A stretch of DNA of 64,000 bases, from NCBI RefSeq assembly GCF_015550425.1, contig NZ_JADNAT010000005.1:93226-157225 (forward strand), in the 5' to 3' direction. The position numbers and the translations under genes were made by a program. This document shows, piece after piece, positions 1 to 7,891 of the stretch (positions within the stretch are counted from its first letter, which is position 1; every line of letters begins with the position of its first letter). The stretch comes from Clostridium sp. 1001275B_160808_H3. GTDB taxonomy: Bacteria > Bacillota > Clostridia > Clostridiales > Clostridiaceae. The notes under the pieces were generated by a model. It saw only the letters and a list, made by a program, of their open reading frames with translations, was not told the origin of the DNA and did not search any database.

Positions 1-570
1 CCAAAAGATTCAGTTTGAATTATATAGATATCTCCACTTCTTTCTTCAAGAATACTATAAGATAAACCACCAAATTGAGCAGGTGCAAGAGTACCTATTT
101 TATAATCAGAAGTGTAAGGCCCATCAACATTATAAACAGCCCAGCTTTGCATATGATCATGTAGATTTAGATATTTACCAGTACCACCTCCGCTTGAGCC
201 ACCACCAGAAGTATCACCATTACTATATAAAGGAGAAGAAGTAATGGAACTGTCATTATCTTGAGGAGCCCAAATAGCACATCTTCCAAAAGATTCAGTT
301 TGAATTATATAGATATCTCCATTTCTTTCTTCAAGAATACTATAAGATAAACCACCAAATTGAGCAGGTGCGAGAGTACCTATTTTATAATCAGAAGTGT
401 AAGGCCCATCAACATTATAAACAGCCCAGCTTTGCATATGATCATGTAGATTTAGATATTTACCAGTACCACCTCCGCTTGAGCCACCACCAGATGTATC
501 TCCATTAGAGTAAATTCTTTCATAAGTAATATTACTATCATTATCAACTGGAGCCCAAATAGCACATCTA
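1..570 (-). repeat. Near-identical 285-bp tandem coding repeats
   Basis: The two leftmost units (1-285 and 286-570) differ at only a few positions. The third, N-terminal unit (571 upward) has diverged much more. The period is exactly 285 bp, so unit number can change without a frameshift. Confidence 0.85.
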
Positions 571-761
571 CCAAAAGACTCAGTTTGAATGACGTAAACA
601 TCGCCACCTTTTTCATCTAAGATCATGAAAGATAGGCCACCGAATTGAGCAGGAGATAAAGCACCAATTTTATAAGCGGTAGTATATGGTCCATTTTCAT
701 TATAGACCCCCCAACTTTGATTATGAGGATGTAAGTTTAAAAATTTTCCGATTTGTGACAT
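1..761 (-). CDS. Tandem 95-residue repeat protein, probable cell-wall-binding protein (3' end outside window)
   Basis: The reading frame is open from ATG at 761 to the left edge (253 codons). An AAGGAGT site lies 9 bases upstream. The protein has no signal peptide and starts directly in a repeat. Three copies of a 95-residue unit are visible, with an exact 285-bp period (starts of equivalent points at 571, 286 and 1). Each unit contains K(Y/F)LNLH, QSW.VYN, APAQFGGLSY, ESFGRCAIWAP and ends in a SGGGSSGGGTG linker. I read these as SH3-like wall-binding modules of the kind seen in clostridial lysins and autolysins; this is from memory of the motif style, not a search. A catalytic or toxin domain may lie beyond the edge. 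It is downstream of uviB on the same strand and has its own UviA-type promoter, so it is the likely cargo of that module. Confidence 0.7.
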   Translation of the reverse strand, partial: MSQIGKFLNLHPHNQSWGVYNENGPYTTAYKIGALSPAQFGGLSFMILDEKGGDVYVIQTESFGRCAIWAPVDNDSNITYERIYSNGDTSGGGSSGGGTGKYLNLHDHMQSWAVYNVDGPYTSDYKIGTLAPAQFGGLSYSILEERNGDIYIIQTESFGRCAIWAPQDNDSSITSSPLYSNGDTSGGGSSGGGTGKYLNLHDHMQSWAVYNVDGPYTSDYKIGTLAPAQFGGLSYSILEERSGDIYIIQTESF

Positions 762-821
762 CAATAAATCACTCCTTTAAATTTAAATTTTTATTGTCGG
801 CTTGATTGACTAGTCATTAAT

Positions 822-850
822 TATAAAGATAATTTAAACTAATTTGTAAA
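822..850 (-). promoter_or_regulatory. Candidate UviA-type promoter for the repeat protein gene
   Basis: On the minus strand TTTACA (850-845) is followed by 16 bases and CTTTATA (828-822). This resembles the TTTACA / CTTTTTA-like promoters of TcdR, BotR, TetR and UviA. The same arrangement precedes uviB. The sigma-A reading (TATAAT at 825-820) would need a 19-base spacer, so it fits less well. Confidence 0.6.
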
Positions 851-945
851 CTATAAAAATAATAATTATTATTTAATTCAGTATAGTTACATAATAGAAA
901 ATATTTAAAATAGAAAAGAATATAAAATGGGATTAGTACATACAC

Positions 946-979
946 AATAAAAACAGATATTTAATTATTTAAATATCTG
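946..979 (-). terminator. Terminator of uviB
   Basis: The stem CAGATATTT / AAATATCTG (979-971 with 962-954) is followed on the minus strand by TTTTTATT. The uviB stop codon lies within the hairpin. Confidence 0.7.
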
Positions 980-1159
980 CTTTTTTATATCTTTAAGATC
1001 ATTTTGTATGTCTGGAAGAGTATTATTAAGTTGCTGAATTATATTTTGATAGTTTTCTTCTCTTACCTGATTTTGTTTTAAAACATATAGCAAGAGATAC
1101 CCAAATAATAATGCAAAAACTCCTTGTGTAGTTAAAAAATTAAATAGATCGCTATTCAT
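965..1159 (-). CDS. uviB: UviB/BhlA-family holin-like small membrane protein
   Basis: A 64-residue protein with one N-terminal membrane segment (TQGVFALLFGYLLLYVLK, about residues 10-28) and a charged, coiled-coil-like C-terminal half. This is the layout of UviB of the C. perfringens bacteriocin plasmid pIP404 and of BhlA holins. Family members are thought to permeabilise the membrane and let signal-less cargo out. The start at 1159 has AAGGAGTGATC just upstream. The gene lies between a UviA-like sigma factor gene (divergent) and the repeat protein gene (downstream, same strand). Its upstream sequence holds a TTTACT-N17-CTTTATA element like that of its neighbour. I am confident of the family. 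Export or release of the repeat protein is inference by analogy with TcdE and TcdR. Confidence 0.8.
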   Translation of the reverse strand: MNSDLFNFLTTQGVFALLFGYLLLYVLKQNQVREENYQNIIQQLNNTLPDIQNDLKDIKKQIFK

Positions 1160-1178
1160 GAGATCACTCCTTCAAACT

Positions 1179-1208
1179 TATAAAGAAATTTTATTATCAT
1201 TTAGTAAA
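1179..1208 (-). promoter_or_regulatory. Candidate UviA-type promoter for uviB
   Basis: TTTACT (1208-1203), a 17-base spacer, then CTTTATA (1185-1179) on the minus strand. It shares GTTTAC and CTTTATAA with the promoter at 822-850. A sigma-A -10 is not well placed. Confidence 0.55.
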
Positions 1209-1284
1209 CTAAAAGATGCTTATATAATTTGTCTATATTATGAATGTTAAATTTATATATTTTTATAAAATTAGAAAAATTATG

Positions 1285-1314
1285 TTTACAAAACGAACAT
1301 GTGTTTGCTTATAT
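1285..1314 (+). promoter_or_regulatory. uviA promoter overlapped by a LexA/SOS box
   Basis: TTTACA (1285-1290), 17 bases, then CTTATAT (1308-1314). This is similar to the two promoters on the other strand, so the sigma factor may drive its own gene. The spacer holds CGAACATGTGTTTG (1294-1307). It matches the Gram-positive SOS box consensus CGAACRNRYGTTYC at all but the last position. LexA bound here would cover the promoter core. Confidence 0.6.
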
Positions 1315-1338
1315 ATATATATATAGGAGGGGATATTA

Positions 1339-1866
1339 GTGAATAATGAGATATGCATAAAAATAATAAGTTTTAGAGAAGGCAATAGTGATTCCTTGTT
1401 AGATATCATAGAAATATTTGAGCCTCTATTAAGCAAATATGCTAGATTATTGGATGGAGAAGATACAAAACAGGATCTTATAATACATTTAATTGATATT
1501 TTAAATAAAATTCCTATAGATAAAGAAGATATTCCTGAAAATAAATACATATTAGGATACATAGCAAAATCTATAAGAAACGAATATATAAAGATATCAA
1601 AGAAAAATGACAAAATTAGATTAAATGAAACTGAATTAAATTTAGACATAGAATTACAGTATGAAGATTCCGAATTAGAATTTGAAATGATGGATATGTT
1701 TAAAATTTTAACTAAAAAAGAGGTATTTATAATGAAATTAATATATGTATATTATTTATCAGTAAGTGAGGTTGCTAACTATATGAAAATATCACGACAA
1801 GCAGTAAATCAGGCTAAGAATAGATCATTAAAAAAATTGAGAGAAATCTACTTAAATAAAGATTAA
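1339..1866 (+). CDS. uviA: UviA/TcdR-class (group 5, ECF-like) RNA polymerase sigma factor
   Basis: 175 residues, GTG start behind GGAGGGG. The N-terminal half (about 10-95) fits a sigma region 2. The C-terminal part (about 115-170) has a region-4 helix-turn-helix with SVSEVANYMKISRQAVNQAK. Size and layout match UviA, TcdR, BotR and TetR, which are positive regulators of clostridial bacteriocin and toxin genes. The gene is divergent from uviB and the repeat protein, both preceded by TTTACA-type promoters that it could read. The SOS box in its own promoter matches the known UV induction of the pIP404 system. The phage-type sigma-70-like family is the main alternative, but the neighbourhood favours UviA. 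Confidence 0.75.
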   Translation: MNNEICIKIISFREGNSDSLLDIIEIFEPLLSKYARLLDGEDTKQDLIIHLIDILNKIPIDKEDIPENKYILGYIAKSIRNEYIKISKKNDKIRLNETELNLDIELQYEDSELEFEMMDMFKILTKKEVFIMKLIYVYYLSVSEVANYMKISRQAVNQAKNRSLKKLREIYLNKD

Positions 1867-1910
1867 AATAATTATAATATGGAGAAGACTTATTGAAATT
1901 AGTAATTCCT

Positions 1911-1939
1911 AAAGGGGCTAACGAAACGCGAGCCTCTTT
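1911..1939 (+). repeat. Dispersed CGAAACG hairpin, copy 1
   Basis: AAAGGGGCT and AGCCTCTTT flank AACGAAACGCG. The same loop core occurs in hairpins at 12472-12496, 21890-21922 and 53009-53047. It lacks a U-tract, so it is not an ordinary terminator for uviA. Confidence 0.5.
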
Positions 1940-2047
1940 AAGCAATATTAAAACAAGGCATATTTTTAAAATTACATACAAACAGAGTCTTATAAAGCAG
2001 TCAATATATAAATATTATATATTATGGGATTAAAAGTAAAAATTCTG

Positions 2048-2076
2048 TTTACAATATTGATACTCGATATTATAAT
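2048..2076 (+). promoter_or_regulatory. Sigma-A promoter of the padR operon
   Basis: TTTACA (2048-2053), 17 bases, TATAAT (2071-2076). CGATATT overlaps the -10 region, and an AATATCGAATATCGAT cluster follows at about 2117-2132. These inverted ATCGA motifs are candidate operators for the PadR regulator encoded next. Confidence 0.65.
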
Positions 2077-2150
2077 TGTATTACAAAAATAAAGTTTATT
2101 TTATATGCGTGTTTAGAATATCGAATATCGATGTTTGGAGGTGATCAAAG

Positions 2151-2483
2151 ATGCCAAGAGAACAATTTCAAAATTTAACTGAACCAATGTATTATATATT
2201 AGTATCTTTAATAGAAGAAAGATGTGGTGTAGATATAATGGCATCAGTTGAAGAAATATCAAGGGGAAGGGTTAATGTTGGACCAGGAACATTATATGCG
2301 TTACTTGGTAGATTTGAGAAAGAAGGAATGATTAGAGAAACTGAAGTGGTAGGGAGGAAAAGAAGCTACATAATAACAGATAAAGGATTAGAAGTATTAA
2401 AAGATGAGTATAATCGTTTAATTCTGTTAGTTGAAGATGGAAAATCTTTTTTAGGAGGATATAATAATGGTATTGGGAAATAA
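2151..2483 (+). CDS. PadR-family transcriptional regulator
   Basis: 110 residues with the PadR winged helix: TEPMYYILVSLIEE, then VNVGPGTLYALLGRFEKEGMI and the wing VGRKRSYIITDKGLE. The TEPMYYIL start and short length are typical of PadR proteins paired with DUF2812 genes. It has a GGAGGTGAT ribosome site. The stop overlaps the next start by 17 bases, so the two genes are translationally coupled. It probably represses its own promoter (ATCGA repeats upstream); the ligand is unknown. Confidence 0.9.
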   Translation: MPREQFQNLTEPMYYILVSLIEERCGVDIMASVEEISRGRVNVGPGTLYALLGRFEKEGMIRETEVVGRKRSYIITDKGLEVLKDEYNRLILLVEDGKSFLGGYNNGIGK

Positions 2484-3768
2484 GAAGTGGGTTATATTTA
2501 ATTTTTTACCGTATGAGTATAAAAGTTTAGAAGAATATCTAGAAAAAATGGCATTAAAGGGATGGATATTAGAAGGTATGAATGGCTTTATTTTAAAATT
2601 TAGAAGAAGTAAGCCTAAAAGTTTAAAATATTCAGTTGATATAATGGATAGTGTATCTTTTTTTGATGGCAAAGATAGTGATAGCTTAATAGAGTATAGA
2701 GAGTATTGCAAAGAAGCTGGGTGGGAATTTGTTTGTGGAAGAGAAAAAATACAAGTATATTGTAGTGAAATATATCAAGAAAGAATAGATATTCATACAG
2801 ATGAAGTTGAAAAATTTAATACTATTCGTAAAGCGTCATTAAAATATGTATGCCTGAATTTTTTTACTATGCTAATTCTTTTATATTCACAATATATTTC
2901 AACAATTGGTAGTCCAGATGGGCACTTTCTAGCAAGTTCATTAAAACTAGGAAGTCTTTTATTTGTTAGTTTTTTCTCAATACATGAGATTATAGGAGTA
3001 ATAACATTTTTAATATTCAATATTAGAGGTAAATTATTAATAAGTAAAGGGAAAAAAATATCTTATAATTTTAAAGTTATTGCTTTAATTAAGAGAACTA
3101 TTTATAAGGTGCTATTTATTGTAACTTTTACAGCTTTTATATTTTATGGTTTGAAATCTGATTTGAGTGTTATTAAGATATGTATTGCCTGTATTTTATT
3201 AGTAGCTTTACTAAATTATATAATTAGATTTGTTAAAGATAAGAATTATAAAAATAAAAAAACTATAATTTCAAGTGTATATTTATTATTAACATTAGCA
3301 ATATTTTTTATTATGACAAATACGATTGCTACAAATGTATTTATAAGAGATTATAAAGTTGATGATAAAATGTTAGAAAAAGTAGCTACTTTAAAACTAG
3401 AAGATTTTAATGATATTGGAAAAGATGATTCATTATTTTATATATTAGATAAATCTCCAGTAGCATTACATTTATTTTATAGCTGTGAAGGGGAAAATGA
3501 TTATTTAAGTTATGATATTTTTGAAAGTAAATATCAATGGGCAGTTAGATATAATTTGAATAAAACAATAGAGTTTGACAATAAAGCGGGTATAGAATAT
3601 ATTGAAAAGAAAACTAATTTACCAAATGATATAAAGGTTTATATGAATGAACGCGGAAATCGATATATAATTATTTCACCTAAGAAGATGGTAGAGATAT
3701 CAACAATTGAAGGAATAAGTGAAGATGAAGTAATTAATAGGGCTTATGAAAAATTATTTAGTAGTTAG
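2467..3768 (+). CDS. DUF2812 membrane protein, partner of PadR
   Basis: 433 residues. The N-terminal 110 residues form a DUF2812 domain (KKWVIFNFLPYEYKSLEEYL, MALKGWILEGMNGF). About five membrane segments follow (roughly 128-145, 162-187, 213-230, 235-255, 270-292), then a soluble C-terminal region of about 140 residues with no motif I recognise. The start lies inside padR, with GGAGG at 2455-2459. PadR-DUF2812 pairs are common in Firmicutes, but no biochemical role is established. A membrane stress sensor acting with PadR is a guess from context. Confidence 0.75.
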   Translation: MVLGNKKWVIFNFLPYEYKSLEEYLEKMALKGWILEGMNGFILKFRRSKPKSLKYSVDIMDSVSFFDGKDSDSLIEYREYCKEAGWEFVCGREKIQVYCSEIYQERIDIHTDEVEKFNTIRKASLKYVCLNFFTMLILLYSQYISTIGSPDGHFLASSLKLGSLLFVSFFSIHEIIGVITFLIFNIRGKLLISKGKKISYNFKVIALIKRTIYKVLFIVTFTAFIFYGLKSDLSVIKICIACILLVALLNYIIRFVKDKNYKNKKTIISSVYLLLTLAIFFIMTNTIATNVFIRDYKVDDKMLEKVATLKLEDFNDIGKDDSLFYILDKSPVALHLFYSCEGENDYLSYDIFESKYQWAVRYNLNKTIEFDNKAGIEYIEKKTNLPNDIKVYMNERGNRYIIISPKKMVEISTIEGISEDEVINRAYEKLFSS

Positions 3769-3903
3769 TAACATAAGTAATAAAATATAGAGAAAGGAAG
3801 ATAAATAAAATGTGTGAAATAAGTATATATCAATCCTAGTACTTTATTGTACAGTTATTTAACTTATGAAACATACTTTATTTATCTTTGCTTTTATAGT
3901 AAT

Positions 3904-4593
3904 TTAATTATAAACTTTTTCTTCAAAACCAGCAAAGTTCAATGAAATGTTTAAATTACCGTTTTTGCATCTTAATTCATCTATAAATTTCTTTTGATTA
4001 GCGTCAAGTTTCATATGGATTATATAATGAATTTCAAATAGTGATCCAAAATCTCTAGTTTTAATAGTTTCAACATGCCATGAATTTGTATATTTATTAA
4101 GGATATCATCAAAAATACCATCGTAATTTAAATCTTCAGGAATTGTGATTTTAAGCTTAGATGTTTTTGTTTTTGGCATAGCAAACTTTGTTGCATCTAA
4201 TATTAAGGTTAAAGCACATAGTATTAATGTAAATATAAATGCATAGCCTATATAGCCCATACCACAAGTTAAACCAACAGCTAAAGTAAAGAATACATAA
4301 GTTATATCCTTTGGATCTCCAGGTGCACTTCTAAAACGAATAATTGAAAAAGCTCCAGCTAAGCTAAATGCTCTAGCAACATTATTTCCAACTAAAAGTA
4401 TGATAATTGCAATTATAACAGGTAGCATTATAAGAGTTATTGTAAATCCTGTTGAATATCCTTCTTTTTTGTGTGTCTTCATATATGCAAGGCTTATAAT
4501 TAAGCCAAGAATAATTGAAGATATTATAATAAGTAGTGCGTTAAATAGTGTGAATGATTCTCCATTCGTTGATGTAATTATAGTTTCTAACAT
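3904..4593 (-). CDS. DUF4956 membrane protein
   Basis: 229 residues. Membrane segments lie at about 17-38, 50-70 and 98-135, with conserved ARAFSLAGAFSIIRFRS between them, then a cytosolic domain of about 100 residues. This is the DUF4956 layout. It is the second gene of an operon: its ATG (with GGGAGGAAAG before it) overlaps the end of the VTC gene by 7 bases. DUF4956 is regularly found with VTC-domain polymerases, so it may form the membrane part of a polyphosphate system. That role is inference. Confidence 0.8.
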   Translation of the reverse strand: MLETIITSTNGESFTLFNALLIIISSIILGLIISLAYMKTHKKEGYSTGFTITLIMLPVIIAIIILLVGNNVARAFSLAGAFSIIRFRSAPGDPKDITYVFFTLAVGLTCGMGYIGYAFIFTLILCALTLILDATKFAMPKTKTSKLKITIPEDLNYDGIFDDILNKYTNSWHVETIKTRDFGSLFEIHYIIHMKLDANQKKFIDELRCKNGNLNISLNFAGFEEKVYN

Positions 4594-5333
4594 ACATCTT
4601 TCCTCCCTGTATCATAGTTTTTATTTAAACAATATCTCATATATTCATTTCCATATTTAGAAAAGTGAGTATTGTATATCTCCAAATCTGAAAGAATTTT
4701 AGTAAACCAAACTGGAATAGCACCTAATATTTTTACTTCCATAAGGTAGTGTTTTTTATCTAAGAGTCTACCACCAAAACTACCAGCTTCAAGGAAGAGG
4801 TTATCACGTCTAGTTATTATATTAGAATCAAAAGTTATTCTAAAATCATTATCATTCTTTGCAAAGAAAGCTTTCCTACTATAGCTTATATATACTGTTG
4901 GATGAACATCATGATTATTTAGATGATATTCTATTTCATTAAGAACTTGATTATTTAGATAATCAGAAGTTGTAGGTCTTTCTCCTAATTCTAAAAATTT
5001 ATAAGCTTCATTTAAAGTTAGAGTTGCTCTACGTTTATTTACAATTCCATTAATTTTTTTCTTTAATTCAAGAAAAACTTTATCATCTTTACTAGTAGGT
5101 ATACTGTAACTTCTTAATCTAAGTTTTTCTTTATAGTAAGGTTTATTAATAGAATGTCTAATTATTTGATTATCATCAGTATCATAATATATATTGTAAA
5201 TACTGTAGTTCTGTCCAAACTTACAGAATTTATCTGGATTCATGTATTTTGATAAAATTGTAATAAGTGCGTTATATTGATTTTCATTTAATATAAATTT
5301 CTTTTCATATCTTTGAAATGATTTTATTGCCAT
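4587..5333 (-). CDS. VTC-domain polyphosphate polymerase-like protein
   Basis: 248 residues from ATG at 5333. An in-frame ATG at 5348 is less likely because the GGGAGG ribosome site lies between them. The VTC domain fills the protein: FQRYEKKF near the start, YYKEKLRLRSYS (basic tunnel residues), FLELKKK, SYSRKAFF and LMEVKILGAIPVWFTKIL with the acidic metal-binding residue. In yeast Vtc4 this fold makes inorganic polyphosphate from ATP. Bacterial members with DUF4956 are assumed similar but are hardly studied. There is no SPX domain or membrane segment, so it should be cytosolic and held to the membrane by its partner. Confidence 0.8.
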   Translation of the reverse strand: MAIKSFQRYEKKFILNENQYNALITILSKYMNPDKFCKFGQNYSIYNIYYDTDDNQIIRHSINKPYYKEKLRLRSYSIPTSKDDKVFLELKKKINGIVNKRRATLTLNEAYKFLELGERPTTSDYLNNQVLNEIEYHLNNHDVHPTVYISYSRKAFFAKNDNDFRITFDSNIITRRDNLFLEAGSFGGRLLDKKHYLMEVKILGAIPVWFTKILSDLEIYNTHFSKYGNEYMRYCLNKNYDTGRKDVC

Positions 5334-5510
5334 ATAAATACCTCCCATAGAATTGATATCTTATGAGGTAATTATATAAAGCCAACCTTAAAAAAATCTT
5401 AAATTAGTAATTAATTTTGTTAGATTAATATGTAATTTAATATGTAAAAATAGTAAGATATTATTAATTATAAATATAAAGAAGTATATAAATGTTCAAA
5501 GGGGCTGATT

Positions 5511-5666
5511 ATGATAAAAGGGAAAAAGGTATATATAATTTTATTAGTATTGATTATGTGCGGATGGTATTTAATTAAAGAAAATAATAATAAAGTATCT
5601 ATAAGGGGCTTAGTAAGAGAAAGTTATCCAGTTCAAGTTGATGCCAAGATTATAAGAGTAAAGTAA
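5511..5666 (+). CDS. Small single-pass membrane protein, hypothetical
   Basis: 51 residues from ATG at 5511, with AAAGGGG 7 bases upstream. It has one hydrophobic segment (VYIILLVLIMCGWYLI, residues 7-22) and a short basic outer part ending IIRVK. I do not recognise the family. It stands alone between the divergent VTC operon and the PhzF gene. Support is the ribosome site and membrane-protein composition only. Confidence 0.45.
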   Translation: MIKGKKVYIILLVLIMCGWYLIKENNNKVSIRGLVRESYPVQVDAKIIRVK

Positions 5667-5885
5667 AATATAAAATTTAATTATAAGCACGTAAGAGTTT
5701 TTAGTTTTAATAATTTAAGAACTATTATGTTGTATAGTTATAATTTATCTAATTTTAATTTGATTAATAAAAAATTCTTTATTTATTATGTTATTATAGT
5801 TAATATATTGTGCATATAAAACGTAAGAATTAAAAACATGTATAATTATTACTAAATAATATTACAAAACTCAGGGGGTAAGATA

Positions 5886-6722
5886 ATGAAAAATAAAATT
5901 AAAATATATCAAGTAGATGCTTTTACTAGTGAAGCATTTAAAGGAAATCCAGCAGCAGTTTGTATTTTAGAAGATGATATAAGTGATGAGTTAATGAAAA
6001 ATATTGCCCGGGAAATGAACTTGTCGGAAACTGCGTTTGTTAAGCCATTAGAAAATTCTAGTATAGGTAACTGTAATTTATTTTCTTTAAGATGGTTTAC
6101 TCCAGAAGTTGAAGTTGACTTATGTGGTCATGCAACTATAGCAACGTCAAAAGTATTATTTGATGAGTTTAATATAAAAGAAGAATATATTAAATATGAA
6201 ACTAAAAGTGGACTACTTACAGCTAAAAAGGAAGATGAAAAGATAAGTTTAGACTTTCCAATAGATAATCCACTAGATTTTAATTTAACGCAAGATATCT
6301 TAGATGCTATGGGAATAATAAGTTATTCAAAAGCTATAATAGGTGAAAAAACAAGAAAACTTGTTATAGAAGTAAAAGACAAAGAGGATGTATTAAATTT
6401 AAAACCAAATTTTGAAATGTTAAAATCATTAAAGTTTGAAAGTGATGTAAAAGGTATATGTGTTACTTGTAGAGGAAATGAAAAGTATGATTTTATTTCA
6501 AGATATTTTACTCCATGGGCTGGTATAAATGAAGACCCAGTTACAGGTTCAGTTCATACGGTACTAGCAAATTATTGGAGTAATAAATTAAATAAAGTAG
6601 AAATGAATGCTTATCAAGCTTCAAATAGAGGTGGAGAAATTTCATTAAAGTTATTAGGAAATGATAGAATAAGCTTAAGTGGAGAAGCTGTTATAGTATT
6701 AAAGGGAGAGTTATATTTATAA
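5886..6722 (+). CDS. PhzF-family isomerase/epimerase-like protein
   Basis: 278 residues, the normal length for this family. It contains YQVDAFTSEAFKGNPAAV at the start, the catalytic glutamate in LSETAFV (about residue 48), DLCGHAT, and the second-half EDPVTGSVH and ASNRGGEI motifs. PhzF proteins adopt the diaminopimelate-epimerase fold. Most members outside phenazine clusters have unknown substrates, and there are no phenazine genes here. It has its own GGGGG ribosome site and appears monocistronic. Confidence 0.85.
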   Translation: MKNKIKIYQVDAFTSEAFKGNPAAVCILEDDISDELMKNIAREMNLSETAFVKPLENSSIGNCNLFSLRWFTPEVEVDLCGHATIATSKVLFDEFNIKEEYIKYETKSGLLTAKKEDEKISLDFPIDNPLDFNLTQDILDAMGIISYSKAIIGEKTRKLVIEVKDKEDVLNLKPNFEMLKSLKFESDVKGICVTCRGNEKYDFISRYFTPWAGINEDPVTGSVHTVLANYWSNKLNKVEMNAYQASNRGGEISLKLLGNDRISLSGEAVIVLKGELYL

Positions 6723-6870
6723 TTTTAGGATTTCTAACAAGATGTACTTTTATTTTTATAGAATATTTTGTTAGATAAAATACAAAAATTTACTTATATA
6801 AATATTATTGTAAAATGATATTATAAGTAGTAAAATGTTCATATTGGATTAAGAAAGAGGGCGATTTATT

Positions 6871-7494
6871 GTGAAAAAAATAATAACTTGTTTATTATTT
6901 TCGGCAGTTTTTATGATATCATGTTCTGCAAATAATTCTGAAGATACAAATAAAATAATAGACAATAAATCGAATGAAGTATCTGATAAAAATTTAGATA
7001 GTGATTCGAAAGAAGATAGTATTGATCAAAATTCATCTGATACTTCTAAAGAAAAAGATGCTGAGGAAATTTCAAATAATAATTCTGAAATAGAAAATTC
7101 ATCTTCAGAAGAGGTAACAATAAATGGAGATATTAATGAAAAGGTGAAAAATTATATTACTAACGGTCAATCAAATAAATCAGAAGCAGAAAAAATAAAA
7201 TGGAGTAAAACATTTTTAAATGAAGTTAATATTGAAAGTTTATATGACCAATATATATCTGATGGTGGTAATGCTGATGATATAGAAAAGTTCGCAAATT
7301 ATATGACTTTAAATGCTCCTATTAGTGACAACTGGGAAGAGTTATTTAAAAAAGATTTATACGATATATATAGAGAAAAAGTAGTTAAATTAGAGCATTT
7401 AGAAAATGATTTCTATCAAGCATATATAAACAAAGATGGAGTAGAAGTACCTTATGTTGTAGTTTCAGCAAGAACAGGTTATTTTCATGGATAA
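6871..7494 (+). CDS. Lipoprotein of unknown function
   Basis: 207 residues, GTG start with AAGAGGGCG before it. A signal peptide with lipobox FMISC puts the lipidated cysteine at about residue 18. A low-complexity Ser/Asp/Glu/Asn linker (about 20-90) is followed by a folded domain of about 115 residues ending VPYVVVSARTGYFHG. I do not recognise this domain. The layout is that of a surface lipoprotein whose linker spans the wall. The gene is monocistronic. Confidence 0.75.
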   Translation: MKKIITCLLFSAVFMISCSANNSEDTNKIIDNKSNEVSDKNLDSDSKEDSIDQNSSDTSKEKDAEEISNNNSEIENSSSEEVTINGDINEKVKNYITNGQSNKSEAEKIKWSKTFLNEVNIESLYDQYISDGGNADDIEKFANYMTLNAPISDNWEELFKKDLYDIYREKVVKLEHLENDFYQAYINKDGVEVPYVVVSARTGYFHG

Positions 7495-7586
7495 TTACAA
7501 AAGGTATTTACTATAAATAAATCATTTAAATTATAAATGAAAAATTTTATTTATAAATATTTAGTTAAATTATTATATTTTATATT

Positions 7587-7640
7587 AAAGAAGGATGTAT
7601 TAAATTGAAGCTACAAACTTAATTTAATACATCCTTCTTT
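7587..7640 (+). terminator. Long perfect hairpin after the lipoprotein gene
   Basis: A 20-bp uninterrupted stem: 7587-7606 (AAAGAAGGATGTATTAAATT) pairs with 7621-7640, with a 14-base loop. It is AT-flanked with only a short T-run, so it could terminate in either direction or be a small mobile palindrome. The rest of 7495-7891 shows no gene I can support. Confidence 0.5.
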
Positions 7641-7891
7641 TAATGTATACATAATTATTTTTTATTAGAAAGCAATTATTAGAAGGGATATATATAGTGA
7701 AAGTAATTATGTAGTGAAGTTATTTCACTGTATATTTAGATGAAAAAGTAGAAGTTTTAAAAGTAAAACTAAATTTAAAAATGTGCTTTATATATATCAA
7801 TTTAAGTGCATGCGAATATACTATTGTATCTAATAGAATATTGATGAAATACAAGAAAAATAATTCTTTAATTAGCAGGAGGATATAATTA

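Noticed and set aside
1263..1649. 128-codon minus-strand ORF over the sigma gene
   Set aside because: Antisense shadow of uviA. No ribosome site, and it crosses the uviA promoter.
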